A stretch of DNA of 64,000 bases from Candidatus Gastranaerophilales bacterium. GTDB taxonomy: Bacteria > Cyanobacteriota > Vampirovibrionia > Gastranaerophilales > Gastranaerophilaceae. The stretch covers positions 45,505 to 109,504 of the forward strand of contig CALVAR010000002.1 in NCBI GenBank assembly GCA_944325575.1. The letters are read 5' to 3'. The notes beneath the pieces are model-generated. The model ran no database searches. It worked only from the letters and a program-made list of their open reading frames with translations, and was not told the DNA's origin. Shown in pieces: positions 26,048 to 34,585 of this stretch. How positions within the stretch are numbered: the stretch's first letter is position 1; the number at the start of each line of letters is the position of its first letter. The translations under genes and the position numbers were made by a program.

Positions 26048-26769
26048 TAAAAATTCTGGAAGATTTTGCACCGCCGGAACTTGCGGAAAGCTGGGATAAT
26101 TCAGGCTGGCAGGTGTTCTTTGGCAATGATAATACAACCAAAGTTCTTCTGTGTTTATCCGTTACGGATGATGTAATAAATCAGGCTGCGGAACTTGGCT
26201 GTAATCTTATTGTTTCCCATCATCCTGTTATTTTTAAGCCGCTTAAAGTAATTAAAGATATAAAACTTATAAAAGCTGTACAAAGAGGTATTCAGATATA
26301 TTCGCTTCACACAAACTGCGATAAAACAAACAACGGAACCAGCGATTTAATAGCACAAAAGCTTAACCTGAAAAAAACAGCTGTTTTGAATGATTTCGTG
26401 AGAGTAGGTCTTGCTCCTCATGAAATGGGACTGGGCGAGCTTATTTCTTATGTAAAACTGGCTTTTAATGTCGAAAGAATAAAACTTGTAAATAATGCAG
26501 TTAAAACGAGAATAAAAACAATAGCCGTATGTGCCGGATCCGGTGCCGATTTTATACAGGAAGTTGAAAAATATAATATTGACGCCTACATAACATCAGA
26601 AGTAAAATATCATGACGCACTGGATTCCAGACGTGCTGCTATTCTGGATATAGGTCATTTTGAATCGGAAAAACCTTTTGTGGAAGAAATAAAAAATCTG
26701 CTGGAGAGCAGTAAACAAAGAATAGAGGTTGTTGTTGCAAAAGAAAAACCGGCATGGGAATATGTTTAA
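26026..26769 (+). CDS. Nif3-like dinuclear metal-centre protein
   Basis: A 247-residue Nif3/YqfO-type protein. Metal ligands appear in IVSHHPVIFKPL (His-His) and YSLHTNCDKT near the N-terminus, and in ILDIGHFESEKPF (His, Glu) at the C-terminus. AESWDNSGWQVFF opens the fold. Often annotated as 'GTP cyclohydrolase I type 2', though activity is uncertain for the family. Starts inside coaBC and overlaps the next gene by 8 bp. Confidence 0.9.
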   Translation: MARTSEIIKILEDFAPPELAESWDNSGWQVFFGNDNTTKVLLCLSVTDDVINQAAELGCNLIVSHHPVIFKPLKVIKDIKLIKAVQRGIQIYSLHTNCDKTNNGTSDLIAQKLNLKKTAVLNDFVRVGLAPHEMGLGELISYVKLAFNVERIKLVNNAVKTRIKTIAVCAGSGADFIQEVEKYNIDAYITSEVKYHDALDSRRAAILDIGHFESEKPFVEEIKNLLESSKQRIEVVVAKEKPAWEYV

Positions 26770-27331
26770 ATCAAAAATATTCATAGTTTTATTACTATTG
26801 ATGAATATATTTTCTCCTGCTGCAAATGCCTATCAGACAGCTCTTATTACCTATCCGGATTACAATAAAAACTGGAAGCAGATATATTTTGGCAAACAGT
26901 ATGACGAAACAATCTCCCAGTGGATTCCTGCATATTCATATCAAAATGATTGGACGGAGTCAGTGGTATTTCATGCATACAACTGGGCAAAAGGCAACAA
27001 TTGCTACAAGTTTATGTCCAACCTGCTTGCAAGCGTTGCTTCGCAAAATACAACAATGCGAAGCACGATTATAAAAGACCGCCCCGAAGATTCTGTTGCA
27101 ATCTGGTGTGTTGATAAAAATAAGGTTATGCCCGCACAGTGCGAAATTCTGCGTGTAACTTCCGCATATGAGGGGATTGTTTCGATTCACTATATAAATA
27201 AAAATCCAAAGTATTTTTTGCAATACCAGCAGAAAGACTGGCTTAGTATTGTAAGAAATGTACGTATTTATTACAGCTATTTTCGTTGGGACAGGGTAAC
27301 CGGTAAAGAAACCTCCGTGCAGCTTCAGTAA
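26762..27331 (+). CDS. exported protein of unknown function, 189 aa
   Basis: The N-terminus MFKSKIFIVLLLLMNIFS followed by PAANA is a clear signal peptide with probable cleavage before YQTAL. The mature part (about 165 residues) is rich in aromatic residues and has three cysteines (NNCYKF, IWCVDK, QCEILR). No family recognised. Start ATG 26762 overlaps the Nif3-like gene by 8 bp, so it is the third gene of the coaBC operon. The longer TTG start at 26729 would lie inside the Nif3-like gene and has no ribosome site. Confidence 0.75.
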   Translation: MFKSKIFIVLLLLMNIFSPAANAYQTALITYPDYNKNWKQIYFGKQYDETISQWIPAYSYQNDWTESVVFHAYNWAKGNNCYKFMSNLLASVASQNTTMRSTIIKDRPEDSVAIWCVDKNKVMPAQCEILRVTSAYEGIVSIHYINKNPKYFLQYQQKDWLSIVRNVRIYYSYFRWDRVTGKETSVQLQ

Positions 27332-27361
27332 TATAAGAACTGGAAATATGACCTTGTGTTT

Positions 27362-27369
27362 GTCATAAT
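27362..27369 (+). promoter_or_regulatory. extended -10 promoter of aminotransferase gene (leaderless)
   Basis: TG at 27361-27362, one base, then CATAAT at 27364-27369, followed by 6 nt and ATG 27376. The extended -10 compensates for the missing -35. Confidence 0.55.
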
Positions 27370-27375
27370 CGGTTT

Positions 27376-28506
27376 ATGAAATTAGAGCCGTTTAAAGTTG
27401 AAAAATGGATGAACGAGTATGAGCAGTACTCAAAATATGATTTGGGCAATACAACTGTCCAAAATCTTTCGCTTGATGAACTTTTTGACTTATCAAATGT
27501 TGATAAAACAGCCTTTTTAAATAATTTATGCGCACAAAAGCAGGGCTATGGTAATATAACGGGAAATCCGGACTTAAAAAACGGAATTTCAAAACTTTAT
27601 GAAACAGTTACGCCGGACGGGATTATTCCGACAATCGGCGGAGCCGGAGCAAACCATCTTGTCTTTTATTCTCTTGTCGAGCCATCTGACAGTGTGGTGT
27701 CTGTTATTCCGACTTATCAGCAGCTGTATTCCATACCGGAGTCATTCGGTGCGGAAGTAAAACTTTTAAAACTCAAAAAAGAAAATAATTTTTTGCCTGA
27801 TATAGATGAACTTAAATCGCTTGTTTCATCAAATACAAAACTGATATGTATAAATAACCCGAACAATCCGACAGGGGCTTTAATGCCTGCAAAAATTCTT
27901 GAACAGATAGTTCAAGTTGCACAATCCGTAAATGCTTTTGTGCTAAGTGATGAAGTATACAGAGGACTTAATCTTACGGAGGAAAAAACTCCGTCTGTTG
28001 CAGATATTTATGAAAAGGGGATAAGTGTATGCTCTATGTCAAAAATATTTTCGCTTGCGGGATTGCGTTTGGGATGGGTTGCCTCAAAAAATAAAAAAAT
28101 AATCGAAAACTGTCTTTCTCACAGAGAATACAATATGATTTCCTGTTCAATAACGGATGAAAGCCTTGCCGCATTAGCTTTAAAAAATGCGGATAAGATA
28201 ATAGCCAGAAACAAAAAAATAATAAAAGAATGCCTTGAAATACTTGATAACTGGGTAAAAAATGAACCTGATTTCAACTATGTCAAGCCAATGGCGGGTA
28301 CAACCGCATTGCTTTATTATGATTTTGATATGAAATCAAAAGAACTCTGTGACAGGCTGGCAAAAGAGGCAGGGGTATTTTTGACTCCCGGATTTTGTTT
28401 TGAAGAAGAGCGGTGTTTTAGGGTAGGATATTGCAAAAGTCCTCAGGTGCTTAAGCAGGGGCTTGAAAAAATCAGTGAGTTTGTACGATTAAACATAAGA
28501 AAATAA
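27376..28506 (+). CDS. PLP aminotransferase, class I/II
   Basis: A 376-residue fold-type I enzyme. INNPNNPTGALM, the DEVYRGL strand-loop and SMSKIFSLAGLRLGW (with the PLP Schiff-base lysine) are conserved, as is the C-terminal Arg for the substrate carboxylate (ERCFRVGYCKS). Looks like an aspartate/aromatic aminotransferase-family member; amino acid specificity cannot be given. It has no signal peptide. Start ATG 27376 lies 6 nt after the -10 box; no Shine-Dalgarno. Confidence 0.88.
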   Translation: MKLEPFKVEKWMNEYEQYSKYDLGNTTVQNLSLDELFDLSNVDKTAFLNNLCAQKQGYGNITGNPDLKNGISKLYETVTPDGIIPTIGGAGANHLVFYSLVEPSDSVVSVIPTYQQLYSIPESFGAEVKLLKLKKENNFLPDIDELKSLVSSNTKLICINNPNNPTGALMPAKILEQIVQVAQSVNAFVLSDEVYRGLNLTEEKTPSVADIYEKGISVCSMSKIFSLAGLRLGWVASKNKKIIENCLSHREYNMISCSITDESLAALALKNADKIIARNKKIIKECLEILDNWVKNEPDFNYVKPMAGTTALLYYDFDMKSKELCDRLAKEAGVFLTPGFCFEEERCFRVGYCKSPQVLKQGLEKISEFVRLNIRK

Positions 28507-28565
28507 ATATCAAATGCTAAATTGTAACGCATTGTAACATCATGCACGAATCCTCTCAGAACTGA

Positions 28566-28596
28566 TTGTTTTCAGAATTTATGTTTGGAGTATAAT
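28566..28596 (+). promoter_or_regulatory. promoter of rpsB-tsf
   Basis: Perfect TATAAT at 28591-28596 with TTGTTT at 28566-28571 (19-bp spacer, longer than ideal). It implies a leader of about 110 nt. Confidence 0.5.
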
Positions 28597-28602
28597 TATC
28601 CA

Positions 28603-28712
28603 TGTAGTATAGTAATCGGGCTTTAGACGGAACCAGTCGGGGCAGCGGATACAATTATCCAAAGCATTACACCCTTCCTAGTATGTTAAAGTCCATAGAA
28701 AAGGAGAAAACG
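28603..28712 (+). promoter_or_regulatory. rpsB 5' leader, possible S2 autoregulatory RNA
   Basis: The leader contains a G/C-rich segment (around 28617-28655, with ACGGAACCAGTCGGGGCAG) that stands out from the AT-rich surroundings. Ribosomal protein S2 is known to repress rpsB through its leader in other bacteria. No detailed consensus could be checked here, so this is a suggestion. Confidence 0.35.
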
Positions 28713-29507
28713 ATGCCGGTAGCATCAATGATTGATTTACTTGAAGCAGGTGTACACTTTGGACACCAGACTCAAAGATGGAACCCCAAAATGAAACCGT
28801 ATATTTACGGTGCAAGAAACGGAATCTATGTTTTAGACTTAAGAAAAACTTCTGACAAATTGGATGAAGCTTACAACATAGTAAAAGAATTTGCCGCAAG
28901 AGGTAAAAATGTTCTGTTTGTAGGTACAAAAAAACAGGCTACGGAAGTTGTTGCCGAAGAAGCACAACGCTGCGGAATGTATTATATAAACAGAAGATGG
29001 CTCGGCGGTTTGCTTACTAACTTTGAAACTATCAGAGGCAGAGTAAACAAACTTAGAGAATTAGAAGATTTTGTTAATTCAGGTCACATTGACAAACTTC
29101 CGAAAAAAGAAGTTGTTCAAATGACTAAAAAACTTGAAAAATTATCAAAAACTCTTGGCGGTATCAAAGAAATGCGCGGTATGCCCGACATTATCTTTGT
29201 TGTTGACCAGAAAAAAGAAGATATTGCTATTGCAGAAGCCAACAAATTGCATATCCCTGTAATCTGTCTGGCTGATACAAATGCTAATCCTGACGGAATC
29301 GACTACATCATCCCGGGTAATGATGATGCAATTCGTTCTATCAGATTGATTGCTTCAAAATTGGCTGATGCGGTTCTTGAAGGCAAACAGCTAAGAGAAA
29401 ACAAAGCAGTAGGCTCTAAAGCAGAAACTATTAAGGCTGAAGATGCCGGTGTATCTGCAGAAGAAGTAAAAGAAGAAACAAAGGAAGAAGCTCCTGCGGA
29501 AGCTTAA
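28713..29507 (+). CDS. rpsB: 30S ribosomal protein S2
   Basis: 264 residues. [19 protein letters not shown] is the family's N-terminal signature, with [26 protein letters not shown] and [17 protein letters not shown] following. The Glu/Ala-rich tail (about 228-264) is a common lineage-specific extension. AAGGAG at 28701-28706 and ATG 28713 are the start. It is followed by tsf with a 105-bp gap containing a hairpin. Confidence 0.97.
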   Translation: MPVASMIDLLEAGVHFGHQTQRWNPKMKPYIYGARNGIYVLDLRKTSDKLDEAYNIVKEFAARGKNVLFVGTKKQATEVVAEEAQRCGMYYINRRWLGGLLTNFETIRGRVNKLRELEDFVNSGHIDKLPKKEVVQMTKKLEKLSKTLGGIKEMRGMPDIIFVVDQKKEDIAIAEANKLHIPVICLADTNANPDGIDYIIPGNDDAIRSIRLIASKLADAVLEGKQLRENKAVGSKAETIKAEDAGVSAEEVKEETKEEAPAEA

Positions 29508-29520
29508 TTAAATTTAAAAG

Positions 29521-29575
29521 ATTAAGGGCTTTGCCTCAGGCTTGTCCAAACAAGACACAGTGCAAGGCTCTTAAT
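29521..29575 (+). terminator. rpsB-tsf intercistronic hairpin, possible attenuator
   Basis: ATTAAGGGCTTTGC (29521-29534) pairs imperfectly with GCAAGGCTCTTAAT (29562-29575), followed by TTTT. It could partly terminate transcription before tsf and adjust the S2:EF-Ts ratio. Confidence 0.5.
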
Positions 29576-29612
29576 TTTATTGTTATCAAATAAAATTAGA
29601 GAGGATAAGTTT

Positions 29613-30479
29613 ATGACAGTAACAGCAGCTATGGTAAAAGAACTCAGAGAAAAAACCGGTGCTGGTATTCTTGATGCAAAAAAAGCATTAACAGAAAATA
29701 ACGGCGATATGGAAAAAGCAATGGAATACCTCCGTCAAAAAGGTATCGCTTCTGCTGAAAAGAAAATGGGCAGAATTGCTGCAGAAGGTCTTGTTGATTC
29801 TTATATCGAAGGCAGCACAGGTGCTTTGATTGAAGTTAACTGTGAAACAGACTTTGTTGCTAAAAACGAAGAATTCAAAACTTTGGTTAAAAACCTTGCA
29901 AAACAGGTTGTTGCTATAAAACCTGCAAATGTTGAAGAACTTCTTGCTTCTACATGTTCAGAATGCGGAAAGAAAATTGAAGATGTTATCAAAGAAAAAG
30001 TTGCAACAATAGGTGAAAAAATCACTGTAAGAAGATTTGTTATTGTTGAAGGCAACCCGGCTTCTTACATCCACAACGGAAAAATCGGTGTATTGTTAAA
30101 CACTGACAAAGCTGATGAAGCTATGGAAAAAGATATTTGTTTGCACATTGCATCAAATGCTCCTGAATTCGTTTCAAGAGAACAGATTCCTCAATCTGTT
30201 ATTGATGAAGAAACAAGAATCGAAATGGGTAAAGAAGACCTTGCTAAGAAGCCTGAAAACATCAGAGCAAAAATTGTTGAAGGAAGAATTAACAAACTTA
30301 TGGCATCAAGATGTCTTTTGGAACAGCCGTTTGTTAAAAATCCTGATATAACTGTTGCACAGTTGATTGAAGGCAAAATGAATATTAAATCTTTTGTACG
30401 TTACGTACTCGGTGAAGGTCTTGAAAAAAGACAGGACAACTTTGCAGAAGAAGTAGCAAGCCAGATGGCAGGAAAATAG
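29613..30479 (+). CDS. tsf: elongation factor Ts
   Basis: 288 residues; nucleotide exchange factor for EF-Tu. ELREKTGAGILDAKKALTEN (N-terminal UBA-like domain with the conserved TGAG) and the TDFVAKNEEF core motif are present, as is the C-terminal dimerisation region. GAGAGGAT precedes ATG 29613. Length is usual. Confidence 0.97.
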   Translation: MTVTAAMVKELREKTGAGILDAKKALTENNGDMEKAMEYLRQKGIASAEKKMGRIAAEGLVDSYIEGSTGALIEVNCETDFVAKNEEFKTLVKNLAKQVVAIKPANVEELLASTCSECGKKIEDVIKEKVATIGEKITVRRFVIVEGNPASYIHNGKIGVLLNTDKADEAMEKDICLHIASNAPEFVSREQIPQSVIDEETRIEMGKEDLAKKPENIRAKIVEGRINKLMASRCLLEQPFVKNPDITVAQLIEGKMNIKSFVRYVLGEGLEKRQDNFAEEVASQMAGK

Positions 30480-30509
30480 ACCTTTTTGTTTTTGCAAAAA
30501 ACAAATTAT

Positions 30510-30543
30510 AAAGAGCCTTCTGATTTATCGGAGGGCTCTTTTG
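30510..30543 (+). terminator. terminator of rpsB-tsf
   Basis: AAAGAGCC...GGCTCTTTT stem-loop after tsf. Confidence 0.75.
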
Positions 30544-30647
30544 TTTTAAACTTAACAAAACTTTTCACAAATGCAGAGAAATTTGATATTGTAAAAATAG
30601 TAATTAATAATATCTTATAAGAATAGTTGAGAACGGGGTAAGGGTTA

Positions 30648-31436
30648 TTGGAAGCCAAAAAGAATATTAAAAGTTTTATAGCCGGATTGATAATTGCAAG
30701 CTTTTTACAAACAGGAGCCATGGCAGCGCAGCAGACTACACAAAGCACTCAGCCGCCTATGATGAAACCTCCTGCAAAAATAGAGGCAGATAACTCATCG
30801 GAATCCGGATTTTTTAAAAGAAAAATCGAAACATACAAGGATTCTGCAGGCAATCCTATTTCAAAAGAGCAGAAAGAACGCTCTGAGTCATTAAAAAAGA
30901 CTTATAAAAAGGTCACAAAAGATGAAAAAATAATGGAAGCACTGGAGCTTATGAAAGGCGGGCTGGCAGACTTTTCTAGAAGAGCAATATTGGGAAACAA
31001 CCTGTCCGGTGAGCCTATGATGGTGGATTTTGATGACTTAAGCAAGTTTGGGCAGGCTTATGCAAACTTTGATGCTCTCGGCTGGAAGAAAAAGGAAAGA
31101 CTGTATATCTATATAAATAAAAAACATCAGGATGCTCCGGCTGAAGCACTGGCTGCTGTATTGTCACACGAAGCTTTACATCAGGATGACTTTAACTCTT
31201 TAAATGAAGAAACTTATGCCTGGACGCTTGAGGCAGCTGTTTGGACGCAGCTTTCCGAGAAAAACCCGAAATATAATGACAGCATGCATCCTCTTGTCGT
31301 AAGAGAAAATACCCTTAAAAAGTTATTTATTAAAGGTAATTACACAAGCAAATACATAAGAAAAACCGTGTTTGCAAATCCGGGATATTCAAATCTTCCT
31401 TCTCGCTCACCGGGCTTTGAGGATGACGATTTGTAA
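30648..31436 (+). CDS. exported HExxH protein, putative zinc metallopeptidase
   Basis: 262 residues, TTG start at 30648 behind GGGGTAAGGG. The N-terminal segment (KSFIAGLIIASFLQTGAMA-A) is a signal peptide. The mature protein has a proline/glutamine-rich linker, a helical middle, and a VLSHEALHQDDFNSLNEETY segment with a His174-Glu-x-x-His178 zinc motif and downstream acidic residues. HExxH alone is suggestive, not proof, of protease activity; no further family signature was found. It would act in the periplasm or outside the cell. Immediately downstream lies a small inverted-repeat copy. Confidence 0.65.
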   Translation: MEAKKNIKSFIAGLIIASFLQTGAMAAQQTTQSTQPPMMKPPAKIEADNSSESGFFKRKIETYKDSAGNPISKEQKERSESLKKTYKKVTKDEKIMEALELMKGGLADFSRRAILGNNLSGEPMMVDFDDLSKFGQAYANFDALGWKKKERLYIYINKKHQDAPAEALAAVLSHEALHQDDFNSLNEETYAWTLEAAVWTQLSEKNPKYNDSMHPLVVRENTLKKLFIKGNYTSKYIRKTVFANPGYSNLPSRSPGFEDDDL

Positions 31437-31467
31437 TCAAAAATTTGAATTGGAGGAACATTCACTT

Positions 31468-31521
31468 TTATTACAGTAATTTCTGCAAGAATGAAACAGC
31501 AGATGTAAATTAATGTAATAA
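31468..31521. repeat. 54-bp inverted repeat related to the 3994-4190 element
   Basis: TTATTACA (31468-31475) pairs with TGTAATAA (31514-31521), with inner TAATTT and CTGC pairing. The interior GAATGAAACAGCAGAT recurs in reverse complement at about 4021-4036, with matching flanks. No gene overlaps it. It looks like a shortened relative of the larger repeat. Confidence 0.65.
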
Positions 31522-31561
31522 GAATGTTGTTATACTTTCATACGGACCGGTTGCATTACAA

Positions 31562-32926
31562 TCAGAACATCAATCTAAACAACAGGAAGCGTTTGTTGAG
31601 TTTTTCCGAGAACTTGCGAAGGTTCTTGGATGTTTCAGCCACATTGTTTATTGTATCGTTAAGTTCCGCTTTTTTATCAGTTGTAAGTCCGTTGACTGTC
31701 TCGAGTGTACAGGACAGGTCATCGAGTGCTTTGTTAAACTTAGTTACTGTATTATTAACCTGTGCTTTTACATTTGGATCTTTTGTCATTGCATTTACGT
31801 ATTGTGCAATTTCAGAGATATTTTTGCTTGCTACCTGCAGGTCATCAAGTGTTTGTCTTGTTTTCGGGTCTTCAAGCAAAGTATTGAGGTTTTGAGACAG
31901 TCTGTCTATAGATTTTGTTGTAGACATAAGGGTGTCTTTAAACTCTTTGTCTCCGATAATATTGTTGATATTGTCAGTAAGAACAATAACCTTGGCAGAG
32001 ACTTCATCTGTTGTTGCAACAAGTTTTTCAATATCCTGTCTTGTTGAATCTATCAGCAGCTCTGTTTTATCAATTGTTCTGTTAGCTTTTATTGTCAGCA
32101 TATCTACGTTTGCAACTATCTGTTTTAAGTCTGCAATTACATCGTCAGACATTATTGCACTAAGCTTTTCATTTGTTTCAGCTAAAGCGTATGCTGCTCT
32201 GTACTGCAAATCCATGAAATCGGAAAGCCTTAAAGGTTCTATTACAGTGAATCTTGAAGTACTTTTAGGATATGCAAATTCCATATCCGTATACGGCTTT
32301 ATAGAAAGGTAGTGTTTTGAATCTTTTGACTTAATTTTTCCCTGCATTCTTTCAGGCAGCTGCAGCCCCGGCAGTGTGACAACATAGCCTACTTTGTATG
32401 CAGAAGGTGATTTTATTTCTTCCTGAATATTGATAGGTAGTGTTTTTGTTTCTATAATTTCAACTTTTTTAACCTTACCGATGTTGCATGGTTTTTCGCT
32501 CAAAATCATTTCAACATTGTCATTTTCATGGAGCACCATGGATCTTCTGTTGATAGGAAGATAAATTGTTCTCAATTTCGGCGGGCTTATTTCAAGAAAC
32601 TGTTCGCCTATTATGCCGGACTGTTGTATAGAAATAGTGGAAGCGTTCGGTATATTGATATCCGGTTCGGTGATTACAAATTTTACCCTTACATAAGGAT
32701 CATCCATATCTGATAAAACAGGTGTAATTTCTTCAATCTGTCCTATTCTAAAACCCATCATCTGTACGGCAGAACCCGGTCTTATTCCGTTAACATCTTT
32801 AAAATCAACAAACAGCCTTTCTCCTGCAGACAGGGCTCTTCCCTTAATCCACAGTATGGAAAAAATCAATATTAAAAGTGCCGTGAGAGTCAATAATCCG
32901 ACTTTAAATGAGGATGAAAAACGCAT
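31562..32926 (-). CDS. mlaD: MlaD-type MCE lipid-transport protein
   Basis: 454 residues. One N-terminal membrane helix (VGLLTLTALLILIFSILW) anchors it in the inner membrane; the MCE domain follows with FVDFKDVNGIRPGSAVQMMG and SISIQQSGIIGEQFLEI. After residue about 215 a long helical, coiled-coil region runs to the C-terminus. It carries phospholipids in the periplasm as part of the Mla complex. The third gene of the mlaE-mlaF-mlaD operon. AAAGGAAT precedes ATG 32926. Confidence 0.93.
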   Translation of the reverse strand: MRFSSSFKVGLLTLTALLILIFSILWIKGRALSAGERLFVDFKDVNGIRPGSAVQMMGFRIGQIEEITPVLSDMDDPYVRVKFVITEPDINIPNASTISIQQSGIIGEQFLEISPPKLRTIYLPINRRSMVLHENDNVEMILSEKPCNIGKVKKVEIIETKTLPINIQEEIKSPSAYKVGYVVTLPGLQLPERMQGKIKSKDSKHYLSIKPYTDMEFAYPKSTSRFTVIEPLRLSDFMDLQYRAAYALAETNEKLSAIMSDDVIADLKQIVANVDMLTIKANRTIDKTELLIDSTRQDIEKLVATTDEVSAKVIVLTDNINNIIGDKEFKDTLMSTTKSIDRLSQNLNTLLEDPKTRQTLDDLQVASKNISEIAQYVNAMTKDPNVKAQVNNTVTKFNKALDDLSCTLETVNGLTTDKKAELNDTINNVAETSKNLRKFSEKLNKRFLLFRLMF

Positions 32927-32959
32927 TTTATCTTCTGATTCCTTTGTTATCGCTTAAAT

Positions 32960-33691
32960 TTATTCCGAACCCGTGCCTGCTACTTTCATGGGGCCTTCTA
33001 TACAGGCATTTATAAATTGTTTTGTATACTCATTTCCGCCTTGTATCATATCCTGCGGGGTTCCGGAGTATACGATTTTAGTATTATATAACATAATAAC
33101 CTTATCCGCACACCTTTGAATGGTGGATAATTGGTGAGTTACTATAACCGATGCCGGATTAAATTCCTGTCTCAGCCTTACAATATAATCTTCAATCATA
33201 GTTGATGATACGGGATCAAGACCCGCCGTGGGTTCGTCATAGAGAATTGTGTTAGGATCGGTTACTATTGCACGTGCAAAACTTACACGCTTTTGCATAC
33301 CGCCTGAGAGTTCGTGAGGCATTTTTTCTTCTATGCCTTCCAGTCCGACAAGTTTTAGTTTTTGTGCAACTATTTCTTTCAGCTGTTCTTCCGTATATTT
33401 ATTTTTAAATTCTTTTCTTTCCTTAAGCGCAAATGCAATATTTTCAAATACATTTAAGGAATCAAATAATGCGGAATATTGAAAAACCATTGCGATATCA
33501 CCGGGAGAAACTATTATCTCTCCGCTGTCAGGCTTTGTAAGTCCGCAGATTAGCTTTAGTATGGTACTTTTGCCGGCACCGCTCAACCCTACAACCGCCA
33601 GTATCTCTCCGTCATTTACTTTGAACGAAATATTGTCCAGTACTGTTTTGCCTTTAAATGATTTTGTAAGATTTTTAACTTCTATACTCAT
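32960..33691 (-). CDS. mlaF: MlaF-type ABC transporter ATPase
   Basis: 243 residues. Walker A VGLSGAGKST (near 34-43), signature LSGGMQKRVSFARA, Walker B ILYDEPTAGLDP, and switch His in VIVTHQLS. This sequence type belongs to the MlaF/Ttg2A group, which pairs with MlaE. It powers phospholipid movement across the inner membrane. It lies 33 bp upstream of mlaD, 19 bp after mlaE. Confidence 0.94.
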   Translation of the reverse strand: MSIEVKNLTKSFKGKTVLDNISFKVNDGEILAVVGLSGAGKSTILKLICGLTKPDSGEIIVSPGDIAMVFQYSALFDSLNVFENIAFALKERKEFKNKYTEEQLKEIVAQKLKLVGLEGIEEKMPHELSGGMQKRVSFARAIVTDPNTILYDEPTAGLDPVSSTMIEDYIVRLRQEFNPASVIVTHQLSTIQRCADKVIMLYNTKIVYSGTPQDMIQGGNEYTKQFINACIEGPMKVAGTGSE

Positions 33692-33710
33692 TATTGTGTC
33701 CTGTATTTAA

Positions 33711-34538
33711 TTAAAAAAAGAAAATTGTAGCGAAAATGTAGTCTATTATACAAATAGCAACAAAAGACCATACTACTGCCTTTGTTGTGGCAAGACCCAC
33801 TCCTTTTGCCCCGCCGTATGCGAGATATCCGCACGTGCAGCTTATCAATGCAATCGCTGCACCGAAACAGGCTGATTTGCCCAATGCGACGGAAATATCT
33901 TTGATATATAGCCCCTGCCATAATGAGCTTATATAGTTCAGTCTGCTGACGTGTGCACTTAAGTATGCGGCAACACCGCCGCAGATTAGCCCGAAAGTCG
34001 ATGCCAGTATAACAACAAAAGGCATCATTACGAACCCTGCCATAACTCTCGGCACAAATAAATAATCTATAGGATTTACCTTTAACACCTTAAGAGCATC
34101 TACCTGCTCTGTAACTCTCATTGTTGCCACTTCCGAAGCATAAGCCGAACCTATCATGGAAATGATTGCAAATCCTGACATTATAGCGCCCATTTCTCTG
34201 GTCATAACTACACCCATAAGCATCCCGACAAACTTTTCTCCGCCCTGTTTAACCATCTCCGGTGCAACCTGCATGGACACAATTACGGATACCATTCCGA
34301 CAATTGTGAGTGTAATGGGCAAAGAATCCACGGCAAAACGCGAGCACTGGTCTATGAAAAGTTTCCAGTTCATCTGTCGTTTAATCAAATCTTGAAATAT
34401 CAGCCATATAACCTGACAGGCTCTTATTCCCATTTCTCCGAGAGTTTCAAAAAACTCTTCGACTTGCAGAAGTAAAAGCTTTATCAGATTATATGTGGCA
34501 CTTTGCTTTAGTATTTCTCTGGCTTTGGAATAGTTCAT
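33711..34538 (-). CDS. mlaE: MlaE-type lipid permease
   Basis: 275 residues, about six membrane helices. VTREMGAIMSGFAIISMIGS and VDALKVLKVNPIDYLFVPR are the core MlaE motifs. The first gene of the operon. ATG 34538 lies 6 nt after TACAAT with no Shine-Dalgarno, and the upstream -35 TTACAA is 16 bp away; a leaderless mRNA is likely. Confidence 0.94.
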   Translation of the reverse strand: MNYSKAREILKQSATYNLIKLLLLQVEEFFETLGEMGIRACQVIWLIFQDLIKRQMNWKLFIDQCSRFAVDSLPITLTIVGMVSVIVSMQVAPEMVKQGGEKFVGMLMGVVMTREMGAIMSGFAIISMIGSAYASEVATMRVTEQVDALKVLKVNPIDYLFVPRVMAGFVMMPFVVILASTFGLICGGVAAYLSAHVSRLNYISSLWQGLYIKDISVALGKSACFGAAIALISCTCGYLAYGGAKGVGLATTKAVVWSFVAICIIDYIFATIFFF

Positions 34539-34544
34539 GAATCA

Positions 34545-34572
34545 ATTGTATCAAATATTCCAAAAATTGTAA
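34545..34572 (-). promoter_or_regulatory. mlaE promoter (leaderless)
   Basis: Minus strand: TTACAA (34572-34567), 16-bp spacer, TACAAT (34550-34545), 6 nt, then the mlaE start codon. Confidence 0.55.
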
Positions 34573-34585
34573 TACTATTAACAAT

